From contig JAFTGE010000126.1 of assembly GCA_017458085.1 (NCBI GenBank), forward strand, positions 1-51,550: 51,550 nt of DNA. The letters are read 5' to 3'. Under the pieces are notes generated by a model. The model was given only the letters and a program-made list of their open reading frames with translations, had not been told where the DNA came from and did not search any database. The stretch's first letter is position 1; the number at the start of each line of letters is the position of its first letter. The translations under genes and the position numbers were made by a program. Of this stretch, positions 36,718-44,846 are shown piece by piece. Source of the DNA: Oscillospiraceae bacterium. Its GTDB lineage: Bacteria > Bacillota > Clostridia > Oscillospirales > Oscillospiraceae.

Positions 36718-36746
36718 TTGACAACCATGGGGGATTCAACTAAAAT
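36718..36746 (+). promoter_or_regulatory. Promoter of the NusG-domain II gene (apparently leaderless)
   Basis: TTGACA (36718-36723), a 17-base spacer and TAAAAT (36741-36746). The usual start point, 6-8 bases on, falls on or next to the ATG at 36753. Confidence 0.8.
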
Positions 36747-36752
36747 AGAATC

Positions 36753-37109
36753 ATGAAAAAGAAAACGCTGATCTGGATCGCCGCTTTTGCGCTGATCCTA
36801 CTGGCCGGGGTTGGGCTGTGGCTGTACCTCGGCAGTACAGGTGGCACCGTCGCCGTCATTTCCGTCGATGGGGAAGAGGTCGACCGGGTCGACCTGACCA
36901 AGGTGACGGAGCCTTATTATATCGATATCGACACCGGAAACGGCAGGAACATTGTGCAGGTCTCACCCGGAGCCATCGCGGTCGTTTACGCGGACTGCCC
37001 GGATCAGATCTGTGTCCATCAGGGCCAGCTGACCGGCGGCGGTATCCCTATTGTCTGCATGCCGCACCGACTGGTGATTCAGATAGAAGGCGGCGAAATT
37101 GATGCGTAA
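36753..37109 (+). CDS. NusG domain II-containing protein (DUF1312)
   Basis: A 118-residue exported or membrane-anchored protein: signal/anchor helix at residues 4-28 (MKKKTLIWIAAFALILLAGV), then a NusG domain II fold with VVYADCPDQICVHQG and VCMPHRLVIQI. Three cysteines and the CPDQIC motif are typical of this clostridial family, whose function is unknown; it often sits beside Gx transporter and flavin- or electron-transfer genes. No ribosome site precedes the ATG at a useful distance (GGGGGA is 17 bases away), which agrees with a leaderless mRNA. It overlaps the next gene by 8 bp. Confidence 0.9.
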   Translation: MKKKTLIWIAAFALILLAGVGLWLYLGSTGGTVAVISVDGEEVDRVDLTKVTEPYYIDIDTGNGRNIVQVSPGAIAVVYADCPDQICVHQGQLTGGGIPIVCMPHRLVIQIEGGEIDA

Positions 37110-37602
37110 AACAAAAAAGCTGGTCTTTATGGCGCTGCTCACCGCCATCGCGCTGACCATCTTCGTCATCGAAAATCAGATTCCCGCGCCGGTGCCGATC
37201 CCGGGAGTGAAGCTCGGCCTGGCCAATATCATCACGCTGGTTACCATGCTGCTGCTTGGAAAAAAGGAAGCGGGAGCCGTGCTGCTTATGCGTGTGGTGA
37301 TGGGCGCCATGTTTGCCGGCAGCCCCTCCACGCTGCTGTTCAGCGCAGCGGGCGGCTTGCTCGCGTATCTGGCCATGTGCCTGACGGTGAGCCGTTTCGA
37401 CGAAAGGCAGCTCTGGATTGTCAGCGCCCTAGCTGCCCTGGCCCATAACGCCGGCCAGCTCGGAACCTGCGCGCTGGTGGTCAAAACGCCGGGTATTCTC
37501 GCTTATGCACCGATCCTCGCGGTCTCCGGCGTGATTACAGGCGTCTTTACCGGCTTTGCCGCCATGTACCTGGTGCGCGCGCTGCGCAACGCGAGGAATT
37601 GA
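37102..37602 (+). CDS. Gx transporter family protein (HepS1/heptaprenyl diphosphate synthase component I-like)
   Basis: A 166-residue protein with five to six membrane helices, MRKTKKLVFMALLTAIALTI, with the conserved PVPIPGVKLGLANIITL and FAGSPSTLLFSAAGGLLAY segments. Databases label the family Gx transporter or heptaprenyl diphosphate synthase component I; a substrate-binding membrane component of an ECF-like system is plausible. The ATG at 37102 is inside the end of the NusG-domain gene, so the two are coupled. No polyprenyl synthase gene is nearby, so the HepS name may mislead. Confidence 0.88.
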   Translation: MRKTKKLVFMALLTAIALTIFVIENQIPAPVPIPGVKLGLANIITLVTMLLLGKKEAGAVLLMRVVMGAMFAGSPSTLLFSAAGGLLAYLAMCLTVSRFDERQLWIVSALAALAHNAGQLGTCALVVKTPGILAYAPILAVSGVITGVFTGFAAMYLVRALRNARN

Positions 37603-37626
37603 CTATTTGGAAGAATCGGGTATAAT
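37599..37626 (+). promoter_or_regulatory. Promoter of the Mrp/NBP35 gene
   Basis: TTGACT (37599-37604), a 16-base spacer and TATAAT (37621-37626). The -35 box overlaps the end of the Gx transporter gene. Confidence 0.85.
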
Positions 37627-37665
37627 ACCAATACCAAACCCAACACAAAGGAGAGGGAAAATTCT

Positions 37666-38493
37666 ATGAGCGATTGCACCCATGATTGCTCCACCTGCGG
37701 CGAAAGCTGCGCCGAAAGAAGACCGGAGAGCTTTCTCAAGCCCCTGCGCGAGGGCTCGACCGTACGAAAGGTGATCGCTGTCGTCAGCGGTAAGGGCGGC
37801 GTCGGCAAGTCCTTGGTAACATGTCTCATGGCGTCTGAGATGCAGCGCCGCGGCCACAACTGTGCAGTACTCGATGCGGATATTACCGGACCTTCCGTTC
37901 CCAAGTCCTTCGGCATCCACCAGCACTGCTACGGCACGGATGAATATTTGATTCCTGTCAGCACCCATACCGGCTTACAGATCATGTCCATCAATCTGAT
38001 TCTCGAGGATGAGACGGAGCCGGTCGTCTGGCGCGGCCCGGTCATCGCCGGAGCTGTCACGCAGTTTTGGACGGACGTTATGTGGTCGGATGTTGACTGC
38101 ATGTTTGTGGATATGCCTCCCGGAACCGGCGATGTGCCGCTGACCGTGTTCCAGTCGCTGCCCATCGACGGGATCATCATTGTGACCTCGCCGCAGGATC
38201 TGGTCGGGATGATCGTGGAAAAGGCCGTGAATATGGCCAATATGATGAACATCCCCGTGATCGGGCTCGTGGAAAATATGAGCTACTTCAAGTGCCCCGA
38301 CTGCGGCAAGGAGCACGCCATCTTCGGCGAGAGCAAGGCCGAGGCACTGGCCAGGCAGTTTCATATCCCGCACTATGCCCGCCTGCCCATTGACCCCGTA
38401 ATTGCCACCATGGTGGACGCCGGGGAGGTGGAATCCATTTCCGGCGAGTATGTCAGCGCCCTGGTCGATGTGATCGAGAAGGAGAAGGCATAA
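37666..38493 (+). CDS. Mrp/NBP35 family iron-sulfur carrier ATPase
   Basis: A 275-residue P-loop ATPase that carries and delivers [4Fe-4S] clusters. The deviant Walker A motif SGKGGVGKS lies near residues 41-49. Cluster-binding cysteines are present at both places expected for NBP35-type proteins: C4, C8, C11 and C15 at the N-terminus and C210/C213 (KCPDC) in the C-terminal dimer interface. AAAGGAGAGG precedes the ATG. One base separates its stop from the ATG of the NifX-like gene, so the pair probably works together on metal clusters. Confidence 0.94.
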   Translation: MSDCTHDCSTCGESCAERRPESFLKPLREGSTVRKVIAVVSGKGGVGKSLVTCLMASEMQRRGHNCAVLDADITGPSVPKSFGIHQHCYGTDEYLIPVSTHTGLQIMSINLILEDETEPVVWRGPVIAGAVTQFWTDVMWSDVDCMFVDMPPGTGDVPLTVFQSLPIDGIIIVTSPQDLVGMIVEKAVNMANMMNIPVIGLVENMSYFKCPDCGKEHAIFGESKAEALARQFHIPHYARLPIDPVIATMVDAGEVESISGEYVSALVDVIEKEKA

Positions 38494-38494
38494 G

Positions 38495-38905
38495 ATGAGG
38501 ATTGCGGTCGCTTATGATAACGGCGAGATCTATGGGCATTTTGGCCATGCCGCCATGTTTGCCGTTTACGACTATGTGAATGCAGACGTGAACCAATGCA
38601 CCAAGATTCTCGTGGACGCGTCGGACCGGCAGGGACATGCGGCCATGTCGGAACTGATGCGCGAAGAAAAGGTTGACGCGGTAATTTGCGGAAACATGGG
38701 GCCGGAGGCAAAGGCCGCGCTTTTAAGCAGCGGAATTGTTCCCATCGTGGGCTACTGCGGCAGCGCGGACGACGCGGCGGATCTGCTGATCCTGGGCCAG
38801 CTGCCGATCGATCCGGGCGAAGCGTACGGCGGAGGCTGCGGCGGTGGCTGCAGCTGCGGCGACGCCTGCAACTGCGGACCCGAGTGCGGCTGCGGCTGCC
38901 ACTGA
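38495..38905 (+). CDS. NifX/NifB-associated family protein with Cys-rich C-terminal tail
   Basis: A 136-residue protein whose first 105 residues match the dinitrogenase iron-molybdenum cofactor biosynthesis (NifX/MTH1175) fold: MRIAVAYDNGEIYGHFGHAA, MSELMREEKVDAVICGNMGP. In non-nitrogen-fixing anaerobes these proteins accompany Mrp ATPases. The last 25 residues are an added tail with eight cysteines among glycines (CGGGCSCGD, CNCGPECGCGCH), which could hold a metal or cluster. It begins one base after the ATPase stop; no nif genes are in the window. Confidence 0.9.
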   Translation: MRIAVAYDNGEIYGHFGHAAMFAVYDYVNADVNQCTKILVDASDRQGHAAMSELMREEKVDAVICGNMGPEAKAALLSSGIVPIVGYCGSADDAADLLILGQLPIDPGEAYGGGCGGGCSCGDACNCGPECGCGCH

Positions 38906-38914
38906 AATGAAAAT

Positions 38915-38957
38915 GACCCGAAGCGCAGAGAACGTCTCCGCGCTTCGGGTCGTTTTT
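38915..38957. terminator. Bidirectional terminator between the NifX-like and DegV genes
   Basis: GACCCGAAGCGC (38915-38926) pairs with GCGCTTCGGGTC (38940-38951), with a further GAG/CTC pair in the loop; T5 follows on the plus strand. The DegV stop overlaps the T run. Confidence 0.92.
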
Positions 38958-39834
38958 ATTTGGAGCGCACATCCTCGCCGCCGACGAAGAAGAGCGCCAG
39001 TGTGTCGGGGCCAACGTGGGAGCCGGTGACCGGCTCGTACATGACGGTCAAAATCTCCCGCGGGGGCGCGGCCTCGCGCAAAAGGTCGGCCAGATAATCG
39101 GCGTCGGCCTGACAGTCCGCATGGGCGATGCCCACGATTTGCCGCGAAGGATCGACCACAAAGTCAGCGTAGCGCTTTGCCAGGGCCTGGATCGCTTTTT
39201 TTCGGCCGCGTTCCTTGGCGATGCAGACGATCTGACCCATTTCATTGCCCTTCAGGAGCGGCTTGATCTGCAATACCATGCCGACAATAGCGGCGGCGTT
39301 GGACAGGCGGCCGGTACGACGCAGATGATTCAGATCGTCTACACTGAAAATCTGGTACATCCGCTTGCAGAGATCGTTGAGACGCCGTTCAACCTCCGCC
39401 AGAACAAGCCCCTGATTTTTCCACTCAACGGCCTTCAAAACCGGAATGCCTTCGCCAAGGGAGGCGCCCAGCGTATCAACCAGTCGGATGTCCCGCTCCG
39501 GGTATTTTTCCCGCAGCATTTGCGCACCGATCTGAGCGGAGTTAAAGGAGCCGCTGATTCCGGAGGACATGCTGATATAGAGAACATCCTCGCCCGCTTT
39601 CAGGTATTCCTCCATAAAATCGGCATAAATCTGCGGATTGATCTGTGAGGTGGTGACGCGGGCGCGCTTACGAATCCGGTCATAGTATTCTTTCCCGTCA
39701 AAGCTTTCGGTATCCAGGCAGGTGTGCTCAACGCCGTCAATGGAATAGTAGAAGGGGATTACGCCGATTTTGTTTTCTTTAAGAAGAGGCGTCGGAAGAT
39801 TGGCCGAGGTATCCGTCAGAATTTTAAAGCTCAT
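38956..39834 (-). CDS. DegV family fatty-acid-binding protein
   Basis: A 292-residue protein, MSFKILTDTSANLPTPLLKE, of the DegV/FakB family, which binds a fatty acid and presents it to the kinase FakA for entry into phospholipid synthesis. The TDTSANLP start, SMSSGISGSFNSA and the VGPDTLALFF end are typical. GAGGA lies 7 bases before ATG 39834; the longer open frame is not favoured. No fakA is in the window. It follows the SDR gene on the same strand by 33 bp. Confidence 0.93.
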   Translation of the reverse strand: MSFKILTDTSANLPTPLLKENKIGVIPFYYSIDGVEHTCLDTESFDGKEYYDRIRKRARVTTSQINPQIYADFMEEYLKAGEDVLYISMSSGISGSFNSAQIGAQMLREKYPERDIRLVDTLGASLGEGIPVLKAVEWKNQGLVLAEVERRLNDLCKRMYQIFSVDDLNHLRRTGRLSNAAAIVGMVLQIKPLLKGNEMGQIVCIAKERGRKKAIQALAKRYADFVVDPSRQIVGIAHADCQADADYLADLLREAAPPREILTVMYEPVTGSHVGPDTLALFFVGGEDVRSK

Positions 39835-39867
39835 GCTTGATTCCTCACATAGCAAGAATAGCTGCGT

Positions 39868-40659
39868 TTATTTTGCGTAAATGCTCCCGACGATGCGATT
39901 GGAAAGTCCGCGAGGCAGGAGCTTGGCCAGCGCCGCCGCGCCCTTATAGGATAGGCCGAGAGCGACCATGGGCCGGCTTTTTTCTTTCAGCGCATATTTG
40001 GCAATGACCTTGGCCGCATATTCGGGGGTCATACCGTTGCGCTCATCATGCTCCATGACGGCAACAGAGCGCTGAATCCGGCCGGAATAGGCATCATCAC
40101 CCACTTCCGATTTCATACGCGCGTCGGTAAAGCCGGAGGAGATGTCGCCCGGCATGATGGCGCAGACGGTGATGCCAAAGGGACGAATCTCATTTTGCAG
40201 GGCAAGCGAATAAGAGAGAATGGCGGATTTGCTCACCGAATACCAGAGCTGGAAGGGAATGGGAATGATGCCGGCAATGGAACTCATGAACAGAATACGG
40301 CCGTGCCGCTGCTGACGCATATAGGGAAGAACGGCGCGCACGGCATTGTCGGCGCCAAAAAGATTGACCTCCAGCTGACGGTGCGAGGCAGCGCTCTGCG
40401 TTGTCTCCGCAGCGCCGGAAATGCCAAAGCCGGCGTTGTTGACAAGAATGTCGATCCGGCCCTCCCGTGAGGCGACTTCGTCCACCGCCTGACGAACCTG
40501 CCGCTCGTCGGTGATGTCACAGGAAATATGTACGACGCCGGGGGCAGCGTTATCGCGGCGGGAAAACTCATACACGCGGCAGCCGCTTTCCAGCAGATTG
40601 GCCGAGACACAGCGGCCGATCCCGCTGCTGCCGCCGGTTACGATTGCGATTTTACTCAT
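39868..40659 (-). CDS. SDR family NAD(P)-dependent oxidoreductase
   Basis: A 263-residue short-chain dehydrogenase: cofactor motif TGGSSGIG at residues 8-15, NNAGFGISG, and the catalytic Ser and YSVSK (Tyr-x3-Lys) in LWYSVSKSAIL. The C-terminal part suits membrane-lipid or acyl substrates, but this is not certain. GGGAG lies before ATG 40659. It heads a two-gene minus unit with DegV and shares a divergent control region with the DUF1836 gene. Confidence 0.93.
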   Translation of the reverse strand: MSKIAIVTGGSSGIGRCVSANLLESGCRVYEFSRRDNAAPGVVHISCDITDERQVRQAVDEVASREGRIDILVNNAGFGISGAAETTQSAASHRQLEVNLFGADNAVRAVLPYMRQQRHGRILFMSSIAGIIPIPFQLWYSVSKSAILSYSLALQNEIRPFGITVCAIMPGDISSGFTDARMKSEVGDDAYSGRIQRSVAVMEHDERNGMTPEYAAKVIAKYALKEKSRPMVALGLSYKGAAALAKLLPRGLSNRIVGSIYAK

Positions 40660-40720
40660 AGTCTGTCTCCCTTGTAACGGATTCAATGGAAGAAAAAAGC
40701 TCGATCTAATCTCGCGAATT

Positions 40721-40749
40721 ATATTATCACAGTTAACAGATCATGTCAA
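40721..40749 (-). promoter_or_regulatory. Promoter of the SDR-degV unit
   Basis: Minus-strand TTGACA (40749-40744), a 17-base spacer and TAATAT. The -35 box lies inside the inverted repeat 40730-40752. Confidence 0.7.
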
Positions 40750-40752
40750 CTG
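40730..40752. promoter_or_regulatory. Operator-like inverted repeat in the SDR/DUF1836 divergent region
   Basis: CAGTTAACA - GATCA - TGTCAACTG: 9-base arms with one mismatch, covering the -35 box of the SDR promoter. A regulator bound here would repress the SDR gene; the divergent DUF1836 protein is a candidate. Confidence 0.5.
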
Positions 40753-40772
40753 ATATGTTTTTTCAAATCTGC

Positions 40773-40800
40773 TTGATTATTGGATTAATTGTGTTATAAT
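40773..40800 (+). promoter_or_regulatory. Promoter of the DUF1836 gene
   Basis: TTGATT (40773-40778), a 16-base spacer and TATAAT (40795-40800), 31 bp before the start codon. Confidence 0.75.
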
Positions 40801-40831
40801 CTTTTCAAAGAAGTTGGAAAGGGAGAGGCAC

Positions 40832-41485
40832 ATGGCATATGATAAAGCGCTGATTGCCGGAAAACTGCGCCGTTGGGAGAAATATCTCAACAGTTACCGG
40901 CTGCCGGACTGGGAGGAGATCCCGGACTTTGGGCTTTATATGGATCAGCTGGTGACACTGCTGAAATCCTATCTGGACTACATGCCGCCAGAACTGAAGG
41001 AAGAACAGGTGATCACCCCGGCCGCGATCAACAACTATGTTCGGAAAAAGATTATGCCCGAACCGGTGAAGAAAAAATACTATCGCGTGCACATCGTTTA
41101 TCTGATCATGGTTTGCTCATTGAAGCAGAGCCTGAGCATTCCCACCCTTCAGACGATCATTCACATGGGGCTTGAGGAAGAAGACCTTAGGCGGGTTTAC
41201 AGCGCCTATGTGAAGCGCCACCGGATTGCGTGCAGCTACTTCGTTAAGCAGGTACGGCTTGCCGCGGCGGGAATTCTGGATCATGAGTCACAGTCGGAGA
41301 TATCCACCGACGATGCGGCGGATCTTGTGTCCTCCGTGGCAGTCATTGGCGGATTATCCAGACTGTTGGCGGAAAAGCTCCTGCTGCTGGAGGGGAAGGA
41401 TCTGACGAACGGCGGAAGCATTGAGGTCAGAACCTCCGGGCACGCTGAGCGCGCAGTCCGGGAAGAACAGAACGCAGACTTGTGA
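40832..41485 (+). CDS. DUF1836 domain-containing protein (putative DNA-binding regulator)
   Basis: A 217-residue soluble protein, MAYDKALIAGKLRRWEKYLN. The central segment EEQVITPAAINNYVRKKIMP resembles a MerR-like helix-turn-helix that reads DNA, followed by KKYYRVHIVYLIMVCSLKQS, the DUF1836 signature. The family is common in Firmicutes and its function is not established. GGGAGAGG precedes ATG 40832. It is divergent from the SDR-degV unit. Confidence 0.88.
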   Translation: MAYDKALIAGKLRRWEKYLNSYRLPDWEEIPDFGLYMDQLVTLLKSYLDYMPPELKEEQVITPAAINNYVRKKIMPEPVKKKYYRVHIVYLIMVCSLKQSLSIPTLQTIIHMGLEEEDLRRVYSAYVKRHRIACSYFVKQVRLAAAGILDHESQSEISTDDAADLVSSVAVIGGLSRLLAEKLLLLEGKDLTNGGSIEVRTSGHAERAVREEQNADL

Positions 41486-41517
41486 ATTAATAAACGCGTT
41501 CAATATCCGTTTTTTTG

Positions 41518-41546
41518 TTGCCAAGCAAGCGACGGTGAATTATAAT
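41518..41546 (+). promoter_or_regulatory. Promoter of plsY
   Basis: TTGCCA (41518-41523), a 17-base spacer and TATAAT (41541-41546), 71 bp before the plsY start. Confidence 0.8.
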
Positions 41547-41617
41547 ACCAGTCGTGTGCATGCCCATCAGAGATGTTATCGATCGGGCCACAGGATTTTA
41601 GGCTTTATGGAGGCGCT

Positions 41618-42238
41618 ATGCTGACCGCTTTATCTTATTTTGCGCTGTTTGCCGGCGCATATGTCCTGGGTTCAGCCAGCCTTTCTATCATTGTTTCCAA
41701 CAGGCTGTTCGGCGGAGATATCCGGCGGATGGGCAGCGGCAATGCCGGGGCGACAAATATGACCAGAGTGTTCGGTTGGGGCGCCGGGGTTCTTACGCTG
41801 TGCGCCGACGCTGCCAAGGCGATCATCTGTATGCTGATCGGTCAAGCTCTGTTTGGCGATGTGGGACTGGCGTTTGCCGGGGCCGGATGTATCTTTGGCC
41901 ATTGCTATCCTGTGCTGCACGGATTCAAAGGCGGAAAAGGCGTTTCCGTTGGCGGGGCGATTGCCTTTGGGATCGACTGGCGCGTGGGCCTGGTGGTTGT
42001 GGGCGCGTTCCTGATCGGCGTCCTGCTGAGCAAAAAGGTGTCGCTTGGCTCGATCTGCGGGGCGCTGGCCATTTTCATCGGTGCGCGTATCTTCCATCTG
42101 TCAGACCCGAAAATAGCGCTGGCGGCATTCAGCATGTGTCTGGTGATTATTCGCCACAGGGCCAATATCAGCAGGCTGGTGGCCGGAACCGAGCCGAACT
42201 TTAAGGCGGGAAAAGGCAAGCTGAAAAAAACGGAATAA
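41618..42238 (+). CDS. plsY: Glycerol-3-phosphate acyltransferase PlsY
   Basis: PlsY acylates glycerol-3-phosphate from acyl-phosphate at the membrane, the first step of phospholipid synthesis. The 206-residue protein has the family motifs GSGNAGATNMTRVFG and GHCYPVLHGFKGGKGVSVGG, and five to six helices. GGAGG lies 6 bases before ATG 41618. The upstream open frame is not coding. It is a single-gene unit ended by the hairpin at 42245-42281. Confidence 0.95.
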   Translation: MLTALSYFALFAGAYVLGSASLSIIVSNRLFGGDIRRMGSGNAGATNMTRVFGWGAGVLTLCADAAKAIICMLIGQALFGDVGLAFAGAGCIFGHCYPVLHGFKGGKGVSVGGAIAFGIDWRVGLVVVGAFLIGVLLSKKVSLGSICGALAIFIGARIFHLSDPKIALAAFSMCLVIIRHRANISRLVAGTEPNFKAGKGKLKKTE

Positions 42239-42244
42239 CGAAGT

Positions 42245-42281
42245 CCCATCTCTGGCGCGTGGCAGGAGATGGGTCCTTTTT
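42245..42281 (+). terminator. Terminator of plsY
   Basis: CCCATCTC (42245-42252) pairs with GAGATGGG (42266-42273), followed by TCCTTTTTT. Confidence 0.85.
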
Positions 42282-42293
42282 ATGCGCAACGAC

Positions 42294-42322
42294 TTGAAAA
42301 ATGCCATGTGGAAATGTATAGT
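42294..42322 (+). promoter_or_regulatory. Promoter of the Sapep dipeptidase gene
   Basis: TTGAAA (42294-42299), a 17-base spacer and TATAGT (42317-42322), 30 bp before the start. Confidence 0.7.
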
Positions 42323-42352
42323 CTATTTGTTAGATTTGAAAGGAGAAAGTCA

Positions 42353-43729
42353 ATGAACGAGACCATGATGCATGAGATTGATGCTTTCATTGCAGATAAC
42401 GACGAAAAGATTCGCCGGGATATTGCCCGCCTTGTTGCCATCAACAGTGTAGAGGGCGTACCCGCGCCCGGCGCACCCTTTGGCGAGGGACCCCGTGCGG
42501 CGCTGGATATGGGCTTGATGATCGCCCGGGAGCTGGGGCTGGATACCGTCAACTGTGTGAATATGATCGGTTATGCGCAGATCGGCGATGCGGAGGAGTA
42601 TCTGGCCACGATCACGCATGTGGATGTTGTTCCCGCCGGGGAGGGCTGGACAGGCGATCCCTTTACCATGCGTGAGCGTGAGGGCTATCTGATCGGCCGT
42701 GGTGTGATGGACGATAAGGGACCTTCTGTCCTCTGCCTGTATGCGCTCAAGTTCCTCAAGGATCATAAGCTGCCGCTCAAGTACAGCATCCGCGCGCTGC
42801 TCGGCGCCAATGAGGAGACACGGATGGCAGATGTGGAGTATTATCTGAAAAACTATCCTGCGCCGGTTTTTTGCTTTAGCCCCGACTCCGACTTTCCGGT
42901 CTGCAACGGGGAGAAAGGAATCTTCCATGGCCGTATTGTTTCCCGGCTGCCGTTGGGCAATGTCGTAAAGCTCAAGGGCGGCATCGCGGCCAATGTCATC
43001 CCCGACAAGGCGGAGGCCTGGGTAAAGGGCGAGCGGCCCACGGAGACAGACAGGGTTTCCGTGCAAGAGGATGACGGCCTCTGGCATCTGACTGCGAAAG
43101 GAATCGGCGGCCACGCCGCCATGCCTGCCGGGACCATGAATGCCAACGGCGTGTTGGTCAATTATCTGTTGGAGCAAGAGATCGTCAAAGGGGAGGAGGC
43201 CGCGTTCTTTACCCTGCTCAAGCAGCTGCACGACGCAACCGACGGCAGCGCCATCGGCGTTGCGGCGGACGACGGACTGTTTAAGCCCTTGACGATCGTA
43301 GGCGGCGTTCTCAGGATTGAAGACGGACACATCTGCCAGGTCATTGACAGCCGTTACCCGACCAATACCTCCGGAGAGAGAATTGCCGCACAGATCCGGG
43401 AAAGGGCGGGAGAGCTTGCGACGGTTTATGTGGATCGTGACGCGGAGCCGTTTTATATCAGCGCCGAAAATCCGGCAGTCAAAACCTGCATCGACGTTTA
43501 TAACGCGGTGACCGGGGAAAACGCGAAGCCCTATACCATGGGCGGCGGCACCTATGCCCGGGACTTTCCGAACGGTGTGTCCTTCGGACCGGAGCACCCG
43601 GAGCGCCCGCAGCCGGATTTCGTCGGCCCCATTCATGGTGCGGATGAGGGCGCATGCTGGGCGTATTTCAAGGAAGCGCTGAAAATTTATATTCTCGCGT
43701 TGGTTGAACTGGAGAAGCTCGATTTCTAA
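42353..43729 (+). CDS. Sapep/PepV-type M20 dipeptidase
   Basis: A 458-residue metallodipeptidase of the M20 family that hydrolyses dipeptides in the cytosol. Metal ligands are visible in THVDVVPAG, VMDDKGP, GANEETRMAD and PDSDFPVCNGEKG, and the lid/dimerisation domain follows with the GIGGHAAMPAG motif. AAAGGAG lies 7 bases before ATG 42353. It has its own promoter and no clear operon partner. Confidence 0.94.
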   Translation: MNETMMHEIDAFIADNDEKIRRDIARLVAINSVEGVPAPGAPFGEGPRAALDMGLMIARELGLDTVNCVNMIGYAQIGDAEEYLATITHVDVVPAGEGWTGDPFTMREREGYLIGRGVMDDKGPSVLCLYALKFLKDHKLPLKYSIRALLGANEETRMADVEYYLKNYPAPVFCFSPDSDFPVCNGEKGIFHGRIVSRLPLGNVVKLKGGIAANVIPDKAEAWVKGERPTETDRVSVQEDDGLWHLTAKGIGGHAAMPAGTMNANGVLVNYLLEQEIVKGEEAAFFTLLKQLHDATDGSAIGVAADDGLFKPLTIVGGVLRIEDGHICQVIDSRYPTNTSGERIAAQIRERAGELATVYVDRDAEPFYISAENPAVKTCIDVYNAVTGENAKPYTMGGGTYARDFPNGVSFGPEHPERPQPDFVGPIHGADEGACWAYFKEALKIYILALVELEKLDF

Positions 43730-43743
43730 AGAAATAACGTATT

Positions 43744-43803
43744 TTTACATTTTTTTAACCTTTCAGGCGGTGGCCGCGTTATAATAGTATTAAGAATCTT
43801 AAT
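43744..43803 (+). promoter_or_regulatory. Control region of the orphan response regulator
   Basis: TATAAT at 43780-43785 has no good -35 box. Upstream are two 7-base repeats in register 10 bases apart (TTTACAT at 43744, TTTAACC at 43754), and ATTAAG-AAT-CTTAAT (43789-43803) forms an inverted repeat near the start point. This suits an activated, self-regulated promoter. Confidence 0.45.
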
Positions 43804-43817
43804 GCAAAGAAGGACAA

Positions 43818-44510
43818 ATGGCTATGAATAAAAGAGCGCTGATTGTGGAGGATGACGCCAATATTGCGGAGCTGCTGCGCCTGTATCTGGGTAAGGACGG
43901 CTTTGAGGTCATGATTGCGCAGGACGGCGGGAAGGCTGAATCGACCTTCGATCTGTTTCAGCCCGACGTGGTTTTGCTTGATATCATGCTGCCGGTGAAG
44001 GACGGCTGGGAGGTTTGCCGCGATATACGCAAGAAATCCTCAACGCCTATCATCATGCTCACGGCCAAGGGAGAAACCTCAGACAAGATTAACGGCCTCG
44101 ACATGGGCGCGGACGACTATGTGACAAAGCCCTTTGATGTCAAGGAGCTTCTGGCACGAATCCATGCGGTGATGCGCAGGACCGATGCCGACGCACCGGT
44201 TGAAAAGAAGCTCACCTTTGATAAGCTTGTGATCAATCTGGAATCCTATGAGCTCATTGTCGATGGAAAGAAGATCGACACGCCGCCCAAAGAGATGGAG
44301 CTATTGTATCATCTGGCCGCGTCGCCCAACCGGGTGTATACCAGAAATCAGCTGCTGGATGAAGTATGGGGTTTTGACTATTTCGGGGACTCACGTACGG
44401 TTGACGTACATGTCAAACGGCTGAGAGAGAAGCTGGAGGGCGTATCCGACAAGTGGTGCCTGAAAACCGTATGGGGTGTCGGGTACAAGTTCGAGCTTAT
44501 TGACGGCTGA
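43818..44510 (+). CDS. OmpR/PhoB-family response regulator (no kinase adjacent)
   Basis: A 230-residue two-domain regulator: a receiver domain with phospho-acceptor D55 (VVLLDIMLPVKDGWEV), the acidic pair ED at 11-12 and the Lys of VTKPFD near 105, then a winged-helix DNA-binding domain with NRVYTRNQLLDEVWGFDYFG and RTVDVHVKRLREKLE. AAGGAC lies 5 bases before ATG 43818; ATG 43824 is an alternative. No histidine kinase gene is in the rest of the window, so it is an orphan here. Confidence 0.93.
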   Translation: MAMNKRALIVEDDANIAELLRLYLGKDGFEVMIAQDGGKAESTFDLFQPDVVLLDIMLPVKDGWEVCRDIRKKSSTPIIMLTAKGETSDKINGLDMGADDYVTKPFDVKELLARIHAVMRRTDADAPVEKKLTFDKLVINLESYELIVDGKKIDTPPKEMELLYHLAASPNRVYTRNQLLDEVWGFDYFGDSRTVDVHVKRLREKLEGVSDKWCLKTVWGVGYKFELIDG

Positions 44511-44846
44511 TTTCCCCTGATTTCGCGGGCTTTTATTGCTGTAAACCACTCAAATTTACACGAAAAACCAGCAAAAAAACTAGCATTTAGGTAGTTCTGG
44601 ACGTACGAAAGCCCAGAGTTCGGACGGCTGATGATGGGCGCCATGCGCTGCGGTGCGGCTGAACTGCCGACGCTTCTCGTATCTGCTTGACAGAGAACAA
44701 AAGAATAAAACACACATCCGCTTGTCAACATGGCAGGCGGATGTTTTATGTGGATATCCTTTGATAGGAAAAGCCGCTGCTTTCCGGTCGGGGTCTCATC
44801 TTTTTTTCAAAAGCTCTGGCACTTTGTGAAGAAGTGTGTTATCATG
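44511..44846. other. Non-coding gap; terminator-like hairpin at 44714-44747
   Basis: The stretch after the response regulator has no credible gene. ACATCCGC (44714-44721) pairs with GCGGATGT (44737-44744) and is followed by TTTT, a possible terminator. A 83-codon open frame from 44730 has no family features and a poor ribosome site, so I leave it out. Confidence 0.6.
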
